Source: Bradyrhizobium sp. in8p8
Lineage (GTDB): Bacteria > Pseudomonadota > Alphaproteobacteria > Rhizobiales > Xanthobacteraceae
Length of the DNA: 64,000 nt
Direction of reading: 5' to 3'
NCBI RefSeq assembly: GCF_000426845.1
Contig: NZ_AUGD01000002.1
Location: forward strand, 558,001-622,000
The position numbers were made by a program, and so were the translations under genes. The notes beneath the pieces were generated by a model. It worked only from the letters and a program-made list of their open reading frames with translations. It was not told the origin of the DNA and ran no database searches. Numbering within the stretch: the stretch's first letter is position 1; each line of letters starts with the position of its first letter. Shown here piece after piece: positions 26,280-35,305 of this stretch.

Positions 26280-27113
26280 TCAGACCGCTCCTTCGTCTGG
26301 AATGTTGAGAATGGTGCCACAGGCCTTGCAATGCACGGCGTCGGCATCGTGCCTCTGCAGCCCGCAAGTCGGACACGGAAATCGCACCTTGCTGGGACTG
26401 AGGAGCGCGCGGGCAAGATTGAAGAACAGCGTGACACCGAAAATCATGATCACGACGGAGATCAAGCGACCGATCGTGCCCGGCAGGGTAATGTCCCCGA
26501 AACCGGTCGTCGTCAGTGCCGTGACGGTGAAATACAGAGCATCGGCGTAGTTCCGGATCTGATCGTTCCGAAACTTCTGAGTCTCGTAAACGAGCCCGGT
26601 CATGACGAATATGAAAACGGCCAGGTTCGTGACGGCGAAGACGACGTCTTCGTTGCGCCGAAAGAATGGAGAATCGATGCGCAACCTCACCAGCATCTGG
26701 TAGTCCCGAAGCAGCCCCAACGTCCGCAGGATCCGGAGGAAGCCGGCCGCCTCGCCGGCAAGCGGAGCCAGGAAGGATACGATTGCAACCATGTCGGCCC
26801 ACGTTGCGAGCTGGGTGAACTTGCGAAGCGGATGCCGATCGACCAGGAGCCGCGCCGAGAAGTCCGCAAGCAGCGTTACGCCGAACAGGACATCGAGCGT
26901 TTCGATGATCTCGCTGGGATGCACGAACGAGGTCGCGATGATGAACAGCACCGTCACAATGTCGAAGGCGAGCAAAGCATAGCGGAATCGCACGCCGCTC
27001 GGCGTTGCGCCCTCGTAGAGGTCGCGAACGCTGCTTCTGAGGGATGTGAGGGTCACGGCATCATGATCGCGGTTTGCGCAGATCATTGCAACTCGGACGG
27101 CGCGCCGCAACAT
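26280..27113 (-). CDS. Six-span potassium-channel-like protein with C-terminal zinc-ribbon motif
   Basis: A 277-residue protein from ATG 27113; 27086 is another possible start and a longer frame reaches 27293. Six hydrophobic segments are seen. The fourth (FLRILRTLGLLRDYQMLVRL) has the spaced arginines of a voltage sensor. The pore loop before the sixth segment carries TALTTTGFGDITLPG, a variant of the TVGYGD potassium filter. After the last span comes CPTCG...CKACG, a four-cysteine zinc-ribbon-like motif. It is probably an inner-membrane K+ or other cation channel. It is divergent from the TauE gene. Confidence 0.8.
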   Translation of the reverse strand: MLRRAVRVAMICANRDHDAVTLTSLRSSVRDLYEGATPSGVRFRYALLAFDIVTVLFIIATSFVHPSEIIETLDVLFGVTLLADFSARLLVDRHPLRKFTQLATWADMVAIVSFLAPLAGEAAGFLRILRTLGLLRDYQMLVRLRIDSPFFRRNEDVVFAVTNLAVFIFVMTGLVYETQKFRNDQIRNYADALYFTVTALTTTGFGDITLPGTIGRLISVVIMIFGVTLFFNLARALLSPSKVRFPCPTCGLQRHDADAVHCKACGTILNIPDEGAV

Positions 27114-27171
27114 CGAACCCGATTGCCGATGCGCCGCGCGAAGGTTCCGATGCCTGCATGGATCGCTCCAG

Positions 27172-27939
27172 TTGTTGCCGGGGGCTAAACTCTCCCGATT
27201 CGTGGAGAATGTATTGGCCTTTCTCTTCGTCCTCAGCGTCGGCCTCGTCGCCGGTACCGTTTCAGGCATCGTCGGCACCGGCTCGTCGATCATGCTGATG
27301 CCGGTGCTTGTCTATGCCTACGGGCCGAAGGAGGCCGTGCCGATCATGGCGGTGGCCTCCGTCATGGCAAATTTCTCGCGAATTCTGGCGTGGTGGCGCG
27401 AAGTCGACTGGCGAGCCTGCGCAGCCTATTCGATCACGGGCATTCCGGCGGCCGCGCTCGGCGCGCGGACATTGCTGGCACTGCCCTCGCACGTCGTCGA
27501 TCTCGCCATCGGGACCTTCCTGATCGCAATGGTGCCGGTGCGGCACTGGCTGGCGCGGCATGACCTCAAGGCCGGCCTCTGGCATCTGCTCATCGGCGGC
27601 GCAGTCATCGGCTATCTCACCGGAATCGTGGTCTCGACCGGCCCGCTCAGCGTGCCGCTGTTCCTGTTCTACGGCCTGTCCAAAGGCGCCTTCCTCGCCA
27701 CCGAAGCGGCCTCCTCGCTCGGCCTCTATTTCGCCAAATCGGTCACCTTCGAGCGCTTCGGCGCGCTGACCGGCGACGTGTTCATGAAGGGCCTGATCGC
27801 GGGCTCCTCGCTGATGTCAGGTGCCTTCATCGCGAAACGCTTCGTGCTGCATCTGAAGCCGGACGTGTTCCGCCTGGTGATGGACGCGATCATGATCGCA
27901 GCCGGGCTCTCGATGCTCTGGAATGCGGCCCTGCCGTAG
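27172..27939 (+). CDS. TauE/SafE family sulfite or anion exporter
   Basis: A polytopic membrane protein of 255 residues from TTG 27172; GTG 27202 (VENVLAFLFVLSVGL) would give 245 residues. About eight hydrophobic segments are seen, with GTVSGIVGTGSSIMLMPVLV near the N-terminus and a second half-repeat with GIVVSTGPLSVPLFLFYGLS, the internal duplication expected for TauE/SafE permeases. The substrate may be an organosulfonate, sulfite or another anion. No sulfur-metabolism genes lie nearby. Confidence 0.85.
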   Translation: MLPGAKLSRFVENVLAFLFVLSVGLVAGTVSGIVGTGSSIMLMPVLVYAYGPKEAVPIMAVASVMANFSRILAWWREVDWRACAAYSITGIPAAALGARTLLALPSHVVDLAIGTFLIAMVPVRHWLARHDLKAGLWHLLIGGAVIGYLTGIVVSTGPLSVPLFLFYGLSKGAFLATEAASSLGLYFAKSVTFERFGALTGDVFMKGLIAGSSLMSGAFIAKRFVLHLKPDVFRLVMDAIMIAAGLSMLWNAALP

Positions 27940-27949
27940 TCGCGTGCGC

Positions 27950-30001
27950 TCAGGCCGCGAATTCCGGCGCGATCGACGGGCTCTCGGCAAGGACGCAGCT
28001 CGCCTCCGCCGCCTGCCTGTCGAGCCATTGCAGCACGGCTTCGAGCGGCTGCGGCCGCTGATAGAGGAAGCCCTGTCCGAATCTGACGCCCATCTCGCGC
28101 ATGGCCTCGGCCTGCTCGGGGCGCTCGATGCCTTCGACGACCAGAGTCAGCCCCAGCGTGCCGGCGAGCGAAGCGATGACCCCGACGATGGCCTTGTCTT
28201 CGGCGCTGTCGGGAATTTCCCGGACAAAGGCCTTGTCGATCTTGACCTTGTCCAGCGGGAAGCGCCTGAGATGAGCGAGCGAGCTGTAGCCGGTGCCGAA
28301 ATCGTCGAGCGCGATCGTGGCGCCCAGGCGCCGCAGGCGATGCAGCGTTTCGGAGGCGCTGGCCATGTTGTTGATCAGCGATCCCTCGGTGATCTCGAGT
28401 TCGAGCGACGAGGCCGAAACATCGAAGCGGGCGCAGGTCGCGCCCAGCTCGGCGGCGAGCGAATGGTCGGCAAGCTCGGACGGCGGCAAGTTGATCGCGA
28501 TCCGGATCTGCGGCTTGCCCGCAGCGGCCAACCGCTGCAAGGCCCAGCAGGCATCGGTCAGCACGTAGCGCGTCAGCCGCGCATTGTTGCCGCTGCGCTC
28601 GATCAGCGGCAAGAATTCGCCGGGGCCGATTACGCCGTGTTCAGGATGGCGCCAGCGGATCAGCGCTTCCAGACCGACGATCTCATGAGTTCGGAGATCG
28701 ACCTGGCTCTGGTACCAGACCTCGAACTGCCGCTCGGCGAAGCCGGCGGGAATGGCAAGCTCGAGATCCCTGCGGCGGCGATAGTCACGCTGAAGCGCCT
28801 CGTCCAGCACGGCGACCGTGCCGGGCGCTTTGCTCTTGGCATGATAGAGCGCGATGTCGGCGAGCGTCGGCAGATGCGACAATTCCGGATCGTCGGCGCG
28901 GCGCACGGCAAGGCCGATGCTGGCACGCGGCACGACCTGCTTGTCGTGGAGGCGGATCGGCTCGGAAATGGCGTTCAGCACCCGCTGCGCGAATGCGTGC
29001 GCCGACGCTTCGTTGCTGACCTCGGGACGAATGACGACGAATTCGTCGCCGCCGAGCCGCGCAACCCAGTCCTCCGCTTCGACCTCGTTGCGAAGACGCT
29101 CCGAAATCTGAACCAGGAACTTGTCGCCGGCCTCGTGGCCGAAGGTATCGTTGATGCCCTTGAAGTCGTCGAGATCGATGAAGCAGAACGCGACCAGCGT
29201 ATCCGGCGAGCCTCCGTTCCGGCTTGCCACGGCCAGGCGCTCGGTCAGCGAGCGCCGGTTCGGCAGTCCGGTGAGCGGGTCGTGCGTCGCCATGTGTCCG
29301 AGCCGGTCCAGCGCGCCTGACGTCGTGTGCTGCATGGCGTTGAAGGCCCGCGCGAGCTGACCGAATTCGTTCGATGACGTGACGTCCGCCGGATAGGCCC
29401 GTCCGTCATCCTTGCTGCGCTGGATCGCCGACATCATGGCGGCCAGCGGCCTGCCGATGAAGATGTTGGCGGAGATCCGCATGGCAATCAGGGTCGCAAA
29501 CGTTGCGAGCAGGCCGACGACCAGCAGCAGCAACAGGCGGCTGCCCGCATCGGCGTAAAGCGTCGCACGGGAATAGGCGATCGAGATGCGGCCGGCCTGA
29601 ACGGCCATGTTGCCGTTGCTGTAGTGGATCGGGCGCGAGACCTCCGCGACCGCCTGGCCTTCGGGCCGCGCGATCGCGCGGGCAATCGCGGCACCGGTAT
29701 CGTCATAGACCGCCGCAGCCGCAATGGTCTCGTCGTGCAGGATTTCGTTGAGTACGCCCGTGACCTGATCGTAGCGCATCTTCCAGAGCGGCTCGGCGAT
29801 CAGCGCGGCCCGGCTCTCGGCGAGGCGGGCCATGCGGGCATCGATCTGCCTGAGCTGCGACCAGAAGCTCGATGCCTCGACGCCGGCGGAGGCGAGCAGT
29901 TGCACCAGCAGCAGGACGGGCACGGTCGCCCAGATCATCGCGTGGACGACCGAGCGCAAGCGCGGCGTCCCCGCCTGCTCGCTGCAATCCGGATCGGTCA
30001 T
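27950..30001 (-). CDS. Membrane GGDEF-EAL protein (cyclic-di-GMP synthesis/hydrolysis)
   Basis: From ATG 30001, with AAGGATGAGG upstream, the product is 683 residues; an ATG at 30019 overlaps the upstream stop. A first membrane span (about 20-40) and second span (about 165-190) flank a periplasmic sensor region. A HAMP-like linker, a GGDEF domain with intact RLGGDEFVVI (about 315) and an EAL domain with VGLEALIRWRHPEHG, DDFGTGYSSLAHLR and VKIDKAFV follow. Both catalytic signatures are intact, so either activity is possible. The gene directly follows a periplasmic binding protein, which may present its ligand to the sensor region. Confidence 0.92.
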   Translation of the reverse strand: MTDPDCSEQAGTPRLRSVVHAMIWATVPVLLLVQLLASAGVEASSFWSQLRQIDARMARLAESRAALIAEPLWKMRYDQVTGVLNEILHDETIAAAAVYDDTGAAIARAIARPEGQAVAEVSRPIHYSNGNMAVQAGRISIAYSRATLYADAGSRLLLLLVVGLLATFATLIAMRISANIFIGRPLAAMMSAIQRSKDDGRAYPADVTSSNEFGQLARAFNAMQHTTSGALDRLGHMATHDPLTGLPNRRSLTERLAVASRNGGSPDTLVAFCFIDLDDFKGINDTFGHEAGDKFLVQISERLRNEVEAEDWVARLGGDEFVVIRPEVSNEASAHAFAQRVLNAISEPIRLHDKQVVPRASIGLAVRRADDPELSHLPTLADIALYHAKSKAPGTVAVLDEALQRDYRRRRDLELAIPAGFAERQFEVWYQSQVDLRTHEIVGLEALIRWRHPEHGVIGPGEFLPLIERSGNNARLTRYVLTDACWALQRLAAAGKPQIRIAINLPPSELADHSLAAELGATCARFDVSASSLELEITEGSLINNMASASETLHRLRRLGATIALDDFGTGYSSLAHLRRFPLDKVKIDKAFVREIPDSAEDKAIVGVIASLAGTLGLTLVVEGIERPEQAEAMREMGVRFGQGFLYQRPQPLEAVLQWLDRQAAEASCVLAESPSIAPEFAA

Positions 30002-30018
30002 CGCCTCATCCTTTCGCA

Positions 30019-31167
30019 TCAGTTCGCCGCGCCTTCCGGAAGCGGCAGCGACGAGATGAGCGCATCAAGGGAGAAGTCGTATTGACCGCAGCGTCCGGGC
30101 TTGGCCTGGAAGCGCGTAAAGTCGATCCGCTCGAACGCACGCGTCCTGACGAGATCGCCGACGGAAGCGAGATTGTCGCGCGTGATCGCGGATGTCTTGA
30201 CCTCGACACGAGGGGAAACGGCCGCGAAATCGCAGCCATCGGCATAGTCGCGCAGGAGAACAATCGACCAGCCGCCGAGCAGGAAATGCCCGCCGTCGGT
30301 CAAAAGCAGGCGACCCGCCTTGACCTCGCGCAGCGCCTCATCTGACCAGTTGAGGCCCACCACCTGGATGTTCCGGCCGGGCACGAGGCCGGCAGCGGTC
30401 ACCGCGCGCAGTGCGCCGAGCGCCATCGGATCGTTTCCCGCCCATATGCCGGCAGGCCGGATCTCCTTGCGAGAAGCCCAGCCGAGGTAATTTGCCGTGA
30501 CCCGCTCGGCCTCGGACTGCGTCCAATTGGCGAACAGCAACCGGTCCACCACGACGTCAGGCGCGGCATCCACGGCCAGCTTGAGGCCGGCGTTGCGGGC
30601 GATCGAGGCGGGCGTGATCTCGTCGCCGCCGATGCCGAGAATGTGGATCTTGCCGTCGGAGCTCTGCCATTTCTCGGCACGCGCCGCCGCGATCAGGGCG
30701 TTGGCCATGCGCGCGCCCGCAGTCCGAAGATCGGTCGTGATGTCGCCGAGCCAGGTCTTGAGCTTCTGGCGCGGCGGCCCAAGACGCGCCGCATCCTCGC
30801 CGATCAGCGTGTTCGAAAGCAGCAGCGTCTTGACGCCCGCAGCCTCGGCCGCCTCCAGGATCGGAACGGCGGCAGACTCCTCGTTCGACAGGATGAGGAA
30901 ATCGGGCTTGTCGGGACGCGCCACCACGCCGAGGCCAAGCTCCTGCATGGTGCGGTAATTCCGCTGGCTGGTCAGCACCTCGACGCGCGCATCGAGCTTG
31001 CGGCCCGCAGCCTGCATGGTCTGCGCGACCATGTCCCAATAGACCTCGCCCGTCTTGCCGGGATTGACGAACACGATGTCGAGGGGCTTGGCAAGGCTGC
31101 GTCCAGCCGATGCGAAAACGCCACAGACCATGCCCGCAGCGAGCAACACGCGCAGGAATCTTGTCAT
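30019..31167 (-). CDS. Periplasmic substrate-binding protein (sugar/type-I fold), no transporter partner
   Basis: From ATG 31167, preceded by GGAAGAGAA, the product is 382 residues with a signal peptide (about 1-26, ending SLA). The mature part begins PLDIVFVNPGKTGEVYWDMV and has the two-lobed type-I periplasmic binding fold (LILSNEESAAVPILEAAEAA, then GIWAGNDPMALGALRAV). No ABC permease or ATPase is adjacent. Instead its stop is 17 bases from the start of the GGDEF-EAL gene, suggesting a ligand sensor for cyclic-di-GMP signalling rather than uptake. Confidence 0.85.
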   Translation of the reverse strand: MTRFLRVLLAAGMVCGVFASAGRSLAKPLDIVFVNPGKTGEVYWDMVAQTMQAAGRKLDARVEVLTSQRNYRTMQELGLGVVARPDKPDFLILSNEESAAVPILEAAEAAGVKTLLLSNTLIGEDAARLGPPRQKLKTWLGDITTDLRTAGARMANALIAAARAEKWQSSDGKIHILGIGGDEITPASIARNAGLKLAVDAAPDVVVDRLLFANWTQSEAERVTANYLGWASRKEIRPAGIWAGNDPMALGALRAVTAAGLVPGRNIQVVGLNWSDEALREVKAGRLLLTDGGHFLLGGWSIVLLRDYADGCDFAAVSPRVEVKTSAITRDNLASVGDLVRTRAFERIDFTRFQAKPGRCGQYDFSLDALISSLPLPEGAAN

Positions 31168-31360
31168 TTCTCTTCCGCCCCCGATGGTTCCGAGAGTGGA
31201 CCCGCGACCGCTAACACTTTGCAAAGCCCAGCGATCACAGCGGCACAGAGCTAATGAAAAGTATATCGGACGTGCCGGATTGAGATAATCGAAGCGCCGG
31301 CGATCCGGGGCCGCCATTCCGTGCTATCAGCAAATCCGCAATCCGCGACTCGTAGTCCCC

Positions 31361-32806
31361 ATGGCCAAATCCACCCTCTCCTTCGTCTGCCAGAACTGCG
31401 GCGCGGCCTATAACCGCTGGCAGGGCAAGTGCGAATCCTGCGGCGAGTGGAATACGCTCGCGGAAGAAGACACCAGCGGCAGCGTGCCGGTGTCGATCCG
31501 CTCCAAGCGCAAGGGCCGGACCTTCGCGCTGGAGAGCCTTTCCGGAAAGAGCCCGGATGCGCCGCGCCTGTCCTCCGGCATGACCGAGCTCGACCGCGTC
31601 ACCGGTGGCGGCTTCGTCCGCGGCTCCGTGCTTCTGGTCGGCGGCGATCCGGGCATCGGCAAGTCGACGCTGCTGACGCAGGCGACCAGCCTGCTGGCGC
31701 GTGCCGGCCACCGCGTCGTCTACATTTCCGGCGAAGAAGCCGTCGCCCAGGTGCGCCTGCGCGCCGAGCGGCTCGGGCTGTCGGATGCGCCGGTCCAGCT
31801 CGCCGCGGAGACTTCGGTCGAGGACATCGTCTCGACCCTGTCTGAGGGCGCGGTGCCCCGGCTGATCGTGATCGACTCGATCCAGACCATGTGGACCGAT
31901 ACCGTGGAATCGGCGCCCGGCACCGTGACGCAGGTGCGCGCCTCGGCGCAGGCGCTGATCCGCTTTGCCAAGAAGACGGGCGCGGCCATCATCCTCGTCG
32001 GCCACGTCACCAAGGACGGCCAGATCGCCGGCCCCCGCGTGGTCGAGCACATGGTCGACGCCGTGATGTCGTTCGAGGGCGAAGGCTCGCAGCAATTCCG
32101 CATCCTGCGCGCCGTCAAGAACCGTTTCGGCCCGACCGACGAGATCGGCGTATTCGAGATGACGGGCCTCGGTCTGCGCGAGGTCACCAACCCCTCCGAG
32201 TTGTTCCTGTCCGAGCGCGATCTCGGCACGCCCGGCACCGCAGTCTTTGCGGGAATCGAGGGCACGAGGCCCGTTCTGGTCGAATTACAGGCGCTGGTGG
32301 CGCCGACCTCGCTCGGCACGCCGCGCCGGGCCGTGGTTGGCTGGGACCCGAGCCGGCTGTCGATGGTGCTGGCGGTGCTGGAGGCGCATTGCGGGGTCAA
32401 GCTGTCCGGGCACGATGTTTATCTCAACGTTGCGGGCGGCCTGCGCATCCAAGAGCCGGCGGCTGATCTCGCCGCCGCCGCCGCACTGGTGTCGTCGTTG
32501 GTTAATGCGCAGTTGCCGACCGATGCCGTCTATTTCGGCGAGATCTCGCTGTCCGGCGTGATCCGCCCGGTGGCGCAGACCCCGGCCCGGCTGAAGGAAG
32601 CGGCGAAACTGGGCTTCCAGCGCGCCGTGCTGCCCGAATCAGCCCGCGGCGAGAGCGGCGGCGATGCGGGATTGTCGCTCAATGCGGTCAACAGCCTGAC
32701 GACATTGGTGGCCGAGATCGCCGCCCGCGGCTCCCGCAGCGGCGAATCGAACGCGCCGGCAGAGAAAAATGCCACACCGGCAAGATTCCGCCGTGGAGAG
32801 GGCTAG
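31361..32806 (+). CDS. radA: DNA repair protein RadA
   Basis: A RecA-like ATPase that promotes branch migration in recombinational repair. The 481-residue protein has an N-terminal zinc finger (CQNCGAAYNRWQGKCESCG, residues 10-28), Walker A GGDPGIGKST (about 94-103), the RadA-specific KNRFGPTDEIGVFEM motif and a C-terminal Lon-like domain. Length is slightly above E. coli RadA because of a short C-terminal tail. It precedes cvpA and purF on the same strand. Confidence 0.97.
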   Translation: MAKSTLSFVCQNCGAAYNRWQGKCESCGEWNTLAEEDTSGSVPVSIRSKRKGRTFALESLSGKSPDAPRLSSGMTELDRVTGGGFVRGSVLLVGGDPGIGKSTLLTQATSLLARAGHRVVYISGEEAVAQVRLRAERLGLSDAPVQLAAETSVEDIVSTLSEGAVPRLIVIDSIQTMWTDTVESAPGTVTQVRASAQALIRFAKKTGAAIILVGHVTKDGQIAGPRVVEHMVDAVMSFEGEGSQQFRILRAVKNRFGPTDEIGVFEMTGLGLREVTNPSELFLSERDLGTPGTAVFAGIEGTRPVLVELQALVAPTSLGTPRRAVVGWDPSRLSMVLAVLEAHCGVKLSGHDVYLNVAGGLRIQEPAADLAAAAALVSSLVNAQLPTDAVYFGEISLSGVIRPVAQTPARLKEAAKLGFQRAVLPESARGESGGDAGLSLNAVNSLTTLVAEIAARGSRSGESNAPAEKNATPARFRRGEG

Positions 32807-32975
32807 GCGGAGGTGACGACGGAAGCCGCCGCCGCTATACAGCCGTCACAAAAGCAGCATGGGATTGCGTGGTTGCGGCCTTGCCGGGAACGCCGTCTGC
32901 CCCTCTTTTAGGGCAGCGGCCAAGCACCGATTCGGCTAGAGCACCTTTGAGAGTACCAGCGGACCCGACCAGCCG

Positions 32976-33605
32976 ATGCCAGTAACCATCCTCGACCTGA
33001 TCCTGCTCGGTGTGATGCTGATCTCAGGCCTGCTCGCCATGGTGCGCGGCTTCATGCGGGAAATCCTGTCGATCGCGGCCTGGGGCGCCGCCGCGATCGT
33101 CACGCTTTACTCGTTCTCGAAGCTGCTGCCGACCGCCAAGGCCTATTTCAACAACGACACGGTCGCCAGCGTGGTCGTGGTCGCGGGCGTGTTCATCGGC
33201 ACCCTTGTCGTGGTGTCCGTGATCACGGTGCGGATCTCCGACATGATCCTGGATTCGCGCATCGGTGCGCTGGACCGCACACTTGGCTTCCTGTTCGGCC
33301 TGGCTCGCGGGCTTTTGATCGTCGTGGTCGCCTTCCTGTTCTTCACCTGGCTGGTGCCGGACAAGCAGCGCCCGGACTGGGTCACCGGGGCCAAGTCCCG
33401 CGTCGTGCTCCAAGGAACCGGGGATTGGCTGATGGCCCTCTTGCCTGACGACCCCGAGAACACCATCTTGAAGAGATTCAAGAAAAACAAACCAGATGAT
33501 GATCAAGCTGAATCCGAGCAGCAGCCTTCGGGCAGTGGCGACGGGTACAGCAAGTCTGCTCGTGACGGCATGAAGAAGCTGATCGAGAAACCTGCGGCGC
33601 GTTGA
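32976..33605 (+). CDS. cvpA: CvpA family membrane protein
   Basis: A 209-residue inner-membrane protein with four hydrophobic segments in the first 130 residues (ILDLILLGVMLISGLLAMVR at the start) and a charged cytoplasmic tail. The MREILSIAAWGAAAIVTLY motif is typical of CvpA. It lies 28 bases upstream of purF, the conserved cvpA-purF arrangement seen in E. coli. The family is linked to colicin V production and envelope homeostasis. Confidence 0.92.
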   Translation: MPVTILDLILLGVMLISGLLAMVRGFMREILSIAAWGAAAIVTLYSFSKLLPTAKAYFNNDTVASVVVVAGVFIGTLVVVSVITVRISDMILDSRIGALDRTLGFLFGLARGLLIVVVAFLFFTWLVPDKQRPDWVTGAKSRVVLQGTGDWLMALLPDDPENTILKRFKKNKPDDDQAESEQQPSGSGDGYSKSARDGMKKLIEKPAAR

Positions 33606-33633
33606 TAGAGCCCTAAAGAGAGGCGCGGACGAG

Positions 33634-35157
33634 ATGCGACACCCTGACCAGGACGCCCAACTTGATCTCGATCCAAACGCCGGTCCGGGTCCGGCCCCGC
33701 TGGAGGTTCAGGACGATCTGGAAGGCGATACGCTGCGCGAGGAATGCGGCGTCTTCGGCATCTACGGCCATCCCGACGCCGCTGCCATCACCGCGCTCGG
33801 CCTCCACGCCCTCCAGCACCGTGGCCAGGAAGCCGCCGGCATCGTCTCCTACGACGGCAGCCGCTTTCATTCGGAACGCCGCCTCGGTCTCGTCGGCGAC
33901 ACCTTCTCCCGCCGCGAGGTGATCGACCGCCTGCCCGGCAATGTTGCGGTCGGCCATGTCCGCTATTCCACCACCGGCGCCACCATCCTGCGCAACGTGC
34001 AGCCTCTGTTCGCCGAGCTCAATGCCGGTGGCCTCGCGGTCGCCCATAACGGCAACCTCACCAACGGCCTGACGCTGCGCCGCGAGCTCGTGAAGCACGG
34101 CGCGATGATGCAGTCGACCACCGACACCGAGGTGATCCTGCATCTGGTCGCGCGCTCCAAGCGCGCCCGCTTCATCGAGCGCTATATCGACGCGCTGCGC
34201 GAGATCGAAGGCGCCTACGCGCTGGTCTCGCTGACCAACAAGAAGCTGGTCGGCGCGCGCGATCCGCGCGGCATCCGCCCGCTCGTGCTGGGCGAACTCG
34301 ACGGCTGCCCGATCCTGACCTCCGAGACCTGCGCACTCGACATCATCGGCGCGCGCTTCGTGCGCGACATCGAGCCGGGCGAAGTCATCGTGTTCGACGA
34401 GAACGGCCAGGACATCCACAAGCCGTTCCCGCCGATGGCTCCGCGCCCCTGCATCTTCGAATACATCTACTTCTCCCGCCCCGACTCCATCGTCCACGGC
34501 CGCTCGGTCTACGAGGTGCGCAAGGCCTTCGGTGCGCAGCTTGCGCGCGAGAGCCACGTGCCGATCGACGTCGTCGTCCCGGTGCCGGATTCCGGCGTGC
34601 CGGCGGCAGTCGGCTACAGCCAGTATTCCGGCGTGCCGTTCGAGCTCGGCATCATCCGCAACCACTATGTCGGACGCACCTTCATCCAGCCGACCCAGGC
34701 GATCCGCGAATCCGGCGTGCGCATGAAGCACTCGGCCAACCGCGCCGCGATCGAAGGCAAGCGCATCATCCTGATCGACGATTCCCTGGTGCGCGGCACC
34801 ACCTCGAAGAAGATCGTGCGCATGATGCGCGATGCCGGCGCCACAGAAGTCCATTTCCGGCTCGCCTCGCCGCCGATCCTCTATCCCGATTATTACGGCA
34901 TCGACCTGCCCGACCGCGGCGGCCTCCTGGCGGCGACGCATTCGCTGGAGGAGATGCGCGAGATCATCGGCGCGGACTCGCTGGCGTTCCTGTCGATCGA
35001 CGGCATGTACCGCGCCATGGGAGAGCCCGGCCGCGACCCGGCCAACCCGAAATTCTCGGATCATTGCTTCACCGGGGCGTATCCGACCCACCTCACCGAC
35101 CAGACCCAGACCGAGCCGCAGCCGCGGCAACTGTCGCTGCTGGCCGAGGCGAGCTGA
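33634..35157 (+). CDS. purF: Amidophosphoribosyltransferase
   Basis: First committed step of purine synthesis: PRPP plus glutamine to phosphoribosylamine. The 507-residue protein has a 37-residue propeptide followed by Cys38 in REECGVFGIYGH, which becomes the N-terminal nucleophile after cleavage. The glutaminase domain occupies about 38-270, and the PRPP motif RIILIDDSLVRGTTSKKI lies near residue 375. It is coupled to cvpA. Confidence 0.97.
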   Translation: MRHPDQDAQLDLDPNAGPGPAPLEVQDDLEGDTLREECGVFGIYGHPDAAAITALGLHALQHRGQEAAGIVSYDGSRFHSERRLGLVGDTFSRREVIDRLPGNVAVGHVRYSTTGATILRNVQPLFAELNAGGLAVAHNGNLTNGLTLRRELVKHGAMMQSTTDTEVILHLVARSKRARFIERYIDALREIEGAYALVSLTNKKLVGARDPRGIRPLVLGELDGCPILTSETCALDIIGARFVRDIEPGEVIVFDENGQDIHKPFPPMAPRPCIFEYIYFSRPDSIVHGRSVYEVRKAFGAQLARESHVPIDVVVPVPDSGVPAAVGYSQYSGVPFELGIIRNHYVGRTFIQPTQAIRESGVRMKHSANRAAIEGKRIILIDDSLVRGTTSKKIVRMMRDAGATEVHFRLASPPILYPDYYGIDLPDRGGLLAATHSLEEMREIIGADSLAFLSIDGMYRAMGEPGRDPANPKFSDHCFTGAYPTHLTDQTQTEPQPRQLSLLAEAS

Positions 35158-35166
35158 CGCGAACGG

Positions 35167-35257
35167 CGTCATCCCGGGGCGATGCCAAGCATCGAACCGG
35201 GAATCCAGATGTCGTCTTCGGATCCGGTTCGGTCCTCACGGACCGCCCCGGAATGAC
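35167..35257. repeat. Dispersed palindromic repeat (CGTCATCCCGGGGC...GGAATGAC type)
   Basis: An imperfect inverted repeat in the gap between purF and the SDR gene, with CGTCATCCCGGGGC at the left and GCCCCGGAATGAC at the right. A further fragment, GGGGCTTGTCCCGGCCATCC at about 35267-35286, resembles the repeat family seen at 37585. These look like mobile-type interspersed repeats, not regulatory sites for one gene. Confidence 0.6.
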
Positions 35258-35305
35258 AGGGATCATGGGGCTTGTCCCGGCCATCCACGCCTGTAAAACC
35301 CCGCC

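Noticed and set aside
26178..27188. Plus-strand reading frame of 336 codons
   Set aside because: It is almost wholly antisense to the channel gene, whose membrane spans and pore motif are unmistakable.
33613..35172. Minus-strand reading frame of 519 codons
   Set aside because: It lies exactly opposite purF, which has all its motifs; the antisense product has no recognisable domain.
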